Origin: Neorhizobium galegae
GTDB taxonomy: Bacteria > Pseudomonadota > Alphaproteobacteria > Rhizobiales > Rhizobiaceae
Length of the DNA: 64,000 bases
Reading direction: 5' to 3'
Assembly: GCF_017877055.1 (NCBI RefSeq)
Contig: NZ_JAGIPG010000003.1
Coordinates: forward strand, 1-64,000
The notes beneath the pieces were generated by a model. The model did no database searches, had not been told where the DNA came from, and saw only the letters and a list, made by a program, of their open reading frames with translations. Shown piece after piece: positions 60,833 through 64,000 of this stretch. The position numbers were made by a program, and so were the translations under genes. Position 1 is the stretch's first letter; each line of letters opens with the position of its first letter.

Positions 60833-62497
60833 ATGAGTGAGGGAATGCGGATCGATCCAGAGCCGGAATCCGAGATGGATCGAGAAGCCAGGCTGCAATT
60901 CCTCACCTGGGAGCGCAAACCTGCGGATATTGAAAGCGATCTCCAAAAGAAATTGAAGGAGAAGCTGGCGCAATCTGCAGGTGCGCAAATCGCAGAAACC
61001 GCTTACATCGCAAGAGATGCCCGCATTTTCACATCCTCTCTGATCGTCGGCGATCGTTCCTGGATTGCGGGGCATGCTCTCGTGCGGGGAGATGTGGAAA
61101 TCGGCTCCGGTTGTTCGGTCAACCCTTACGCCTGTATTTCCGGAAAGGTCCGGTGCGGAAACGGTGTGCGCATTGCGTCGCTCGTTTCGATCGTCGGTTT
61201 CAACCACGGTTTCGACGATCCCAATATGCCCATCAACGATCAGCCTCACGAGACGCTCGGCATTACGATTGGCGATGATGTGTGGATCGGCGCCAATGCA
61301 GTCATTCTTGACGGCGTGACGATCGGCAGCGGTGCGGTTATCGCAGCCGGGGCCGTTGTCACCAAAGACATTCCCGATCTGGCGATCGCGGCAGGGGTGC
61401 CGGCCAAAGTCGTGCGCCGCCGCGGCGAAACGGCAGCCGCTGGAAAGTCGCGCCGGGGCGAGGTCGAGCAGGCGTTGCTGCGGGTCAGCAAGATGGCCGA
61501 AACCGAATGGCGGGATGTGCTGGAACGGCATCTGACGCCGAACGGCTATCTATCGGCGGACGCCGATGGCACAGCACACATGAGCGTCAGGCACGAATGC
61601 GATGCGATCGAGATCGCCGCCGGTTTTGGAGAACAGCCTTCGGGGAACGAGGCTAAGGCAATCGTCGATCGTTTGCAGGCGCTGCAGGATCCTTCCACCG
61701 GCTTTTTCCCCGATCCGTTTCGTTCACCCGACCCCGCGAAGAATATCCGTGACGATTCCCCGGCTCTTTATAACATCCTTGCGGTCGGTTATGCGCTGGA
61801 GATACTCGGCGCGCAGCCCGCCAACCCCATTTCCGACGTCGAGATGGACGCCGTTGCACTTTGCGATTGGCTGGAGGCCCTGCCCTGGAGCACACGTGCA
61901 TGGTGGTGCGGCGACCGGGTGGACGCCATCGCCACGGCGTTTTATCTCAACGCCCGGTATTTCAAGAGCGGCAGGGGCAGGGAAATCCTCTTTGGCTGGC
62001 TGACGACCCATGTCGATCGTTCGACCGGACTGTGGGGAAAGCCGACCGCGGAACAGGGGCTCCTGCAACCGGTTAACGGCTTTTATCGCCTCACCCGCGG
62101 AGCGCATGCCCAGTTCGGCATCCCAGTCCCATTCCCTGAGGCCGCTATCAATTCCGTGATGTCGCATTATCGAAACAACGGCGGTTTTTCCGGCCCGACC
62201 TATACGGCCTGCAATCTGCTCGACACGATCCATCCGCTTTGGCTGTGCCTCAAGCAGACGGACTTCATGCGTGGCCAGGCGGAAGCGGTAGCTGAGGACA
62301 TCATTCTGGGTTCGCCGGACCGGTGGCAGGAAAAAAGGGGCTTCGCCTTCGCCGATGGTCAGGCTGGAAGCCTGCAGGGCACGGAAATGTGGCTTTCGAC
62401 CCTGCATCTTGCCGCAGACCTTTTGGGCATTGCGGAAGTCTTCGCCTTCATTCCAAAAGGAGTGCACCGGACGCGACCGGCGGGAATGGGGCTGTAG
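60833..62497 (+). CDS. hexapeptide-repeat acetyltransferase fused to an alpha-helical domain
   Basis: A 554-residue two-domain protein. Residues about 70-215 form a left-handed beta-helix acyltransferase ([78 protein letters not shown]), close to maltose/galactoside O-acetyltransferases. Residues about 230-540 form an alpha-helical region with repeats ([57 protein letters not shown]) resembling an (alpha/alpha) toroid, not assigned to a named family by me. ATG 60833 follows GGAGGAGG. It is next to the GntR regulator and the uronate locus, so it probably acetylates or deacetylates oligosaccharides of that polymer. Confidence 0.7.
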   Translation: MSEGMRIDPEPESEMDREARLQFLTWERKPADIESDLQKKLKEKLAQSAGAQIAETAYIARDARIFTSSLIVGDRSWIAGHALVRGDVEIGSGCSVNPYACISGKVRCGNGVRIASLVSIVGFNHGFDDPNMPINDQPHETLGITIGDDVWIGANAVILDGVTIGSGAVIAAGAVVTKDIPDLAIAAGVPAKVVRRRGETAAAGKSRRGEVEQALLRVSKMAETEWRDVLERHLTPNGYLSADADGTAHMSVRHECDAIEIAAGFGEQPSGNEAKAIVDRLQALQDPSTGFFPDPFRSPDPAKNIRDDSPALYNILAVGYALEILGAQPANPISDVEMDAVALCDWLEALPWSTRAWWCGDRVDAIATAFYLNARYFKSGRGREILFGWLTTHVDRSTGLWGKPTAEQGLLQPVNGFYRLTRGAHAQFGIPVPFPEAAINSVMSHYRNNGGFSGPTYTACNLLDTIHPLWLCLKQTDFMRGQAEAVAEDIILGSPDRWQEKRGFAFADGQAGSLQGTEMWLSTLHLAADLLGIAEVFAFIPKGVHRTRPAGMGL

Positions 62498-62520
62498 TAT
62501 TGTAAAGCCTGGGGTGCCGC

Positions 62521-62706
62521 CTAGCGGAAGCGCGGCGGTCGTGGCGGCGAGTTCGACTGAATCTCGTGCACCGGCGCCTGCTTCCCCAGCAGCCTTAGCA
62601 TCTTCCTCTCGTCCTCCAACCGCATTCCATTTTTACGGCAGTGTTCGGCGACGTCGTGGTCGCGTGGCCCAGGAATTCTGACCTGCCGGTTAGTATCCTT
62701 TTTCAT
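62521..62706 (-). CDS. small conserved-looking hypothetical protein
   Basis: A 61-residue, highly charged protein (MKKDTNRQVRIPGPRDHDVAEHCRKNG..., C-terminal SPPRPPRF) preceded by GGAGGAG 6 bases before ATG 62706. The strong ribosome site and own frame make it credible as a gene; similar short Arg/Lys-rich proteins occur in rhizobia. No domain recognised. From 62707 to 62885 there is no gene. Confidence 0.55.
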   Translation of the reverse strand: MKKDTNRQVRIPGPRDHDVAEHCRKNGMRLEDERKMLRLLGKQAPVHEIQSNSPPRPPRFR

Positions 62707-62885
62707 AAGATCTCCTCCTTCTAACGATAGAACGCTCCCCAGCTGGCAAATGTTCGTTAGAAGTGGCTAAAATTCAACCCCTGCCGTCAGAATCCGTCGG
62801 TCGCGTGGGAGGTGATATTGTCCGCATCAGGCGCCACCGGGCTCAGCCAGGCGTGCGACCCGCCCCTTTTGGCAACCCCCGCCAT

Positions 62886-62924
62886 CGAGAAAAGCCCCTC
62901 TGCAGAGCAGAAGGGCTTTTCTCG
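62886..62924. terminator. long bidirectional-type terminator hairpin
   Basis: CGAGAAAAGCCC pairs with GGGCTTTTCTCG; after a single mismatch five further pairs follow (TCTGC/GCAGA) around an AGA loop. It sits 2 bases after the stop of the secreted protein gene on the minus strand; AAAA/TTTT in the stem give U-rich runs for either direction. Confidence 0.75.
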
Positions 62925-62926
62925 TA

Positions 62927-63235
62927 TCAACGCCAATCCCGGCGATCGCGCCAGTCGCGATGGCCTCGCCATTCCCAGCGAGGCGGTCCTCGGTAGTCCC
63001 ATCGATCCCGACGATCCCACCGATGGCTGTAGCGGGGCGGCGGCGGTCCCCAGCGGTTGGGGCGGCAGTCGCCCCACCGGTTCAGGTGATAGCCGCGGCC
63101 GCAAGCCCAATCGACCTTTTCGGCGGTTGGCTTTGCCGGAACGGCAATGTTTCCGATCGGCATGGCGTTTGCCGCGCCTCCAAGTCCAAAAAGACAAGCT
63201 GCGACCAAACTGGCCGCCAAGATTATCCTGCGCAT
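62927..63235 (-). CDS. small secreted GCG_CRPN-type protein
   Basis: A 102-residue exported protein: signal peptide MRRIILAASLVAACLFGLGGAANAM, then CGRGYHLNRWGDCRPN, the CG-rich CRPN motif typical of a rhizobial family, followed by a Trp/Arg/Asp-rich tail (RWDRRDRWDYRGPPRWEWRGHRDWRDRRDWR). The two cysteines could form a disulfide; the tail is a low-complexity, probably envelope-associated region. No function known. Ends next to a strong terminator. Confidence 0.75.
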   Translation of the reverse strand: MRRIILAASLVAACLFGLGGAANAMPIGNIAVPAKPTAEKVDWACGRGYHLNRWGDCRPNRWGPPPPRYSHRWDRRDRWDYRGPPRWEWRGHRDWRDRRDWR

Positions 63236-63450
63236 CGGTTTCCTCCAGAGTGCACACGCTGGCAGATTGCAGCGCGATCCTTGAACCGTTGCTGAAGTCC
63301 GTATTCATCTGCGCTTCAGCTTATGTACGTTCGTTTGAGGGCGGCCTTCGCGCACGTCTGCTCAAGTCCCGGCAGGCTCTCTTCCACGAGAGTTGCGGCG
63401 AGGCGGCTTGAAGAAGGACCGGTCTGGTTTCCTTCTGGTCTTAGGCGGCT

Positions 63451-63846
63451 TCAGCGATAACGTGAGCGATCCCGGCCGTCGTCGCGGGAGTCGGAATCGT
63501 CCGAAGACCTCCCTCGCTCCAGCCGGTCCAGCACCTGCAGGAGAAGATCCGCGCAATCCTTTGTCGGTTCGCTGTCGGCGCAACGCAGGTCAATCGTGGT
63601 TCGTCCGTTTTCGATGCGGAAGCGCGCACCCCGGGGCGATCGGCGGTCCGCCATGGGAGGCATGCGCCATTCGTCTCCGTCCCTGTCAGCGGCCGGTTCC
63701 TGTGAACCAGGCGGTGATGCGTTTGAGGCACGGTCCCGCTCGGCTTGTGGCGGGGCGCCGGGAGGCGCGTTTGGGGTTTCCTGCGCGAGCGTGAGGTTGG
63801 TCGACAGCGAAAGAACGGCCGCTGCCGCGATGAAAAGACGTTTCAT
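63451..63846 (-). CDS. secreted hypothetical protein
   Basis: A 131-residue protein with a signal peptide (MKRLFIAAAAVLSLSTNLTLAQ, cleaved after LAQ) and a low-complexity mature part: Pro/Ala-rich stretch, GARFRIENGRTTIDLRCADSEPTKDCADLLLQVLDRL core with two Cys, and a Ser/Asp/Arg tail. Only the core looks folded. Start ATG 63846 follows GGAGG. After it, 63847-64000 holds no gene. Confidence 0.65.
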   Translation of the reverse strand: MKRLFIAAAAVLSLSTNLTLAQETPNAPPGAPPQAERDRASNASPPGSQEPAADRDGDEWRMPPMADRRSPRGARFRIENGRTTIDLRCADSEPTKDCADLLLQVLDRLERGRSSDDSDSRDDGRDRSRYR

Positions 63847-64000
63847 GTCGTGCCCTCCGGTTCCGGACGGACAACCAACAAATGACCGGGTTTGTTTGTT
63901 CCAGCCGGCGTGCGCGCGGCGGCCCTCGGTTCCGTCGACGCGGGCGGCGCGGTCGAGCCCTGCCGTAGGTGGAAGTTGTCAGACGAGGTAGTGGATATGG

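Noticed and set aside
62760-62885. Short G+C-rich stretch before the terminator considered as an RNA gene
   Set aside because: No cloverleaf, no recognisable conserved RNA pattern and no promoter evident.
1-64000. CRISPR arrays, prophage genes, tRNA or rRNA genes
   Set aside because: No regularly spaced repeats, phage structural genes or conserved RNA sequences were seen on reading both strands.

Overview
The window looks like an accessory replicon (megaplasmid, chromid or genomic-island-rich chromosome) of an alphaproteobacterium of the Rhizobiales, most likely Rhizobiaceae. Reasons: high-GC coding sequence, a very high density of ABC uptake operons with their own regulators, rhizobial-type small proteins (a GCG_CRPN-like secreted protein), and decayed IS6, IS66 and IS3 elements beside a ParA/RepA-like fragment. 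No rRNA, tRNA, CRISPR or prophage was seen. All functions are read from sequence motifs and family knowledge; no search was run.

Layout. (1) 1-9983: a minus-strand operon for uptake and oxidation of a small, probably amine- or ester-containing compound (Pot-type ABC transporter, PuuB-like FAD oxidase, HSL-type esterase, zinc alcohol dehydrogenase, aldehyde dehydrogenase), with a divergent TetR gene. (2) 10078-11101: a frameshifted IS6-family element inserted in an IS66 tnpA. (3) 11303-23310: an AT-richer surface-glycan cluster with a polyprenyl-phosphate glycosyltransferase, an SMR-type small transporter, a GT-C membrane transferase, three methyltransferases, a WbqC-like protein, an FAD oxidoreductase and dTDP-sugar genes (RmlA, RmlB, WecE-like aminotransferase). 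It is interrupted by an IS3 relic and holds a broken second glycosyltransferase. (4) 23550-24133: a scrapyard of ParA-like and IS fragments. (5) 24182-37628: a tightly coupled plus-strand operon with a LysR regulator, flavin monooxygenase-like protein, oligopeptide-type ABC transporter, creatinase-like M24 protein, cytoplasmic molybdopterin oxidoreductase, two AhpD/CMD proteins, a solute-binding protein and an alpha/beta hydrolase. (6) 38141-48845: Ugp-type and AfuABC-type transporters flanking an inositol-monophosphatase-family enzyme, all on the minus strand, with a divergent LacI gene and two matching palindromic operators. (7) 48885-62497: a locus for an acidic polysaccharide or its oligosaccharides: sugar ABC transporter, GH88 unsaturated uronyl hydrolase, DUF2264, DUF624, heparinase II/III-like protein, a small discoidin-like protein, an FCD-GntR regulator and an unusual acetyltransferase/alpha-helical-domain fusion. 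(8) 62521-63846: small secreted or hypothetical proteins.

The most promising under-described systems are the uronate-polysaccharide locus with its two-domain acetyltransferase, the molybdoenzyme/CMD/M24 operon with a metal-ligand-less M24 protein, and the GT2 + SMR + GT-C glycan-decoration set. The LacI operators TTGCAnnCGnnTGCAA are a directly testable regulatory prediction.
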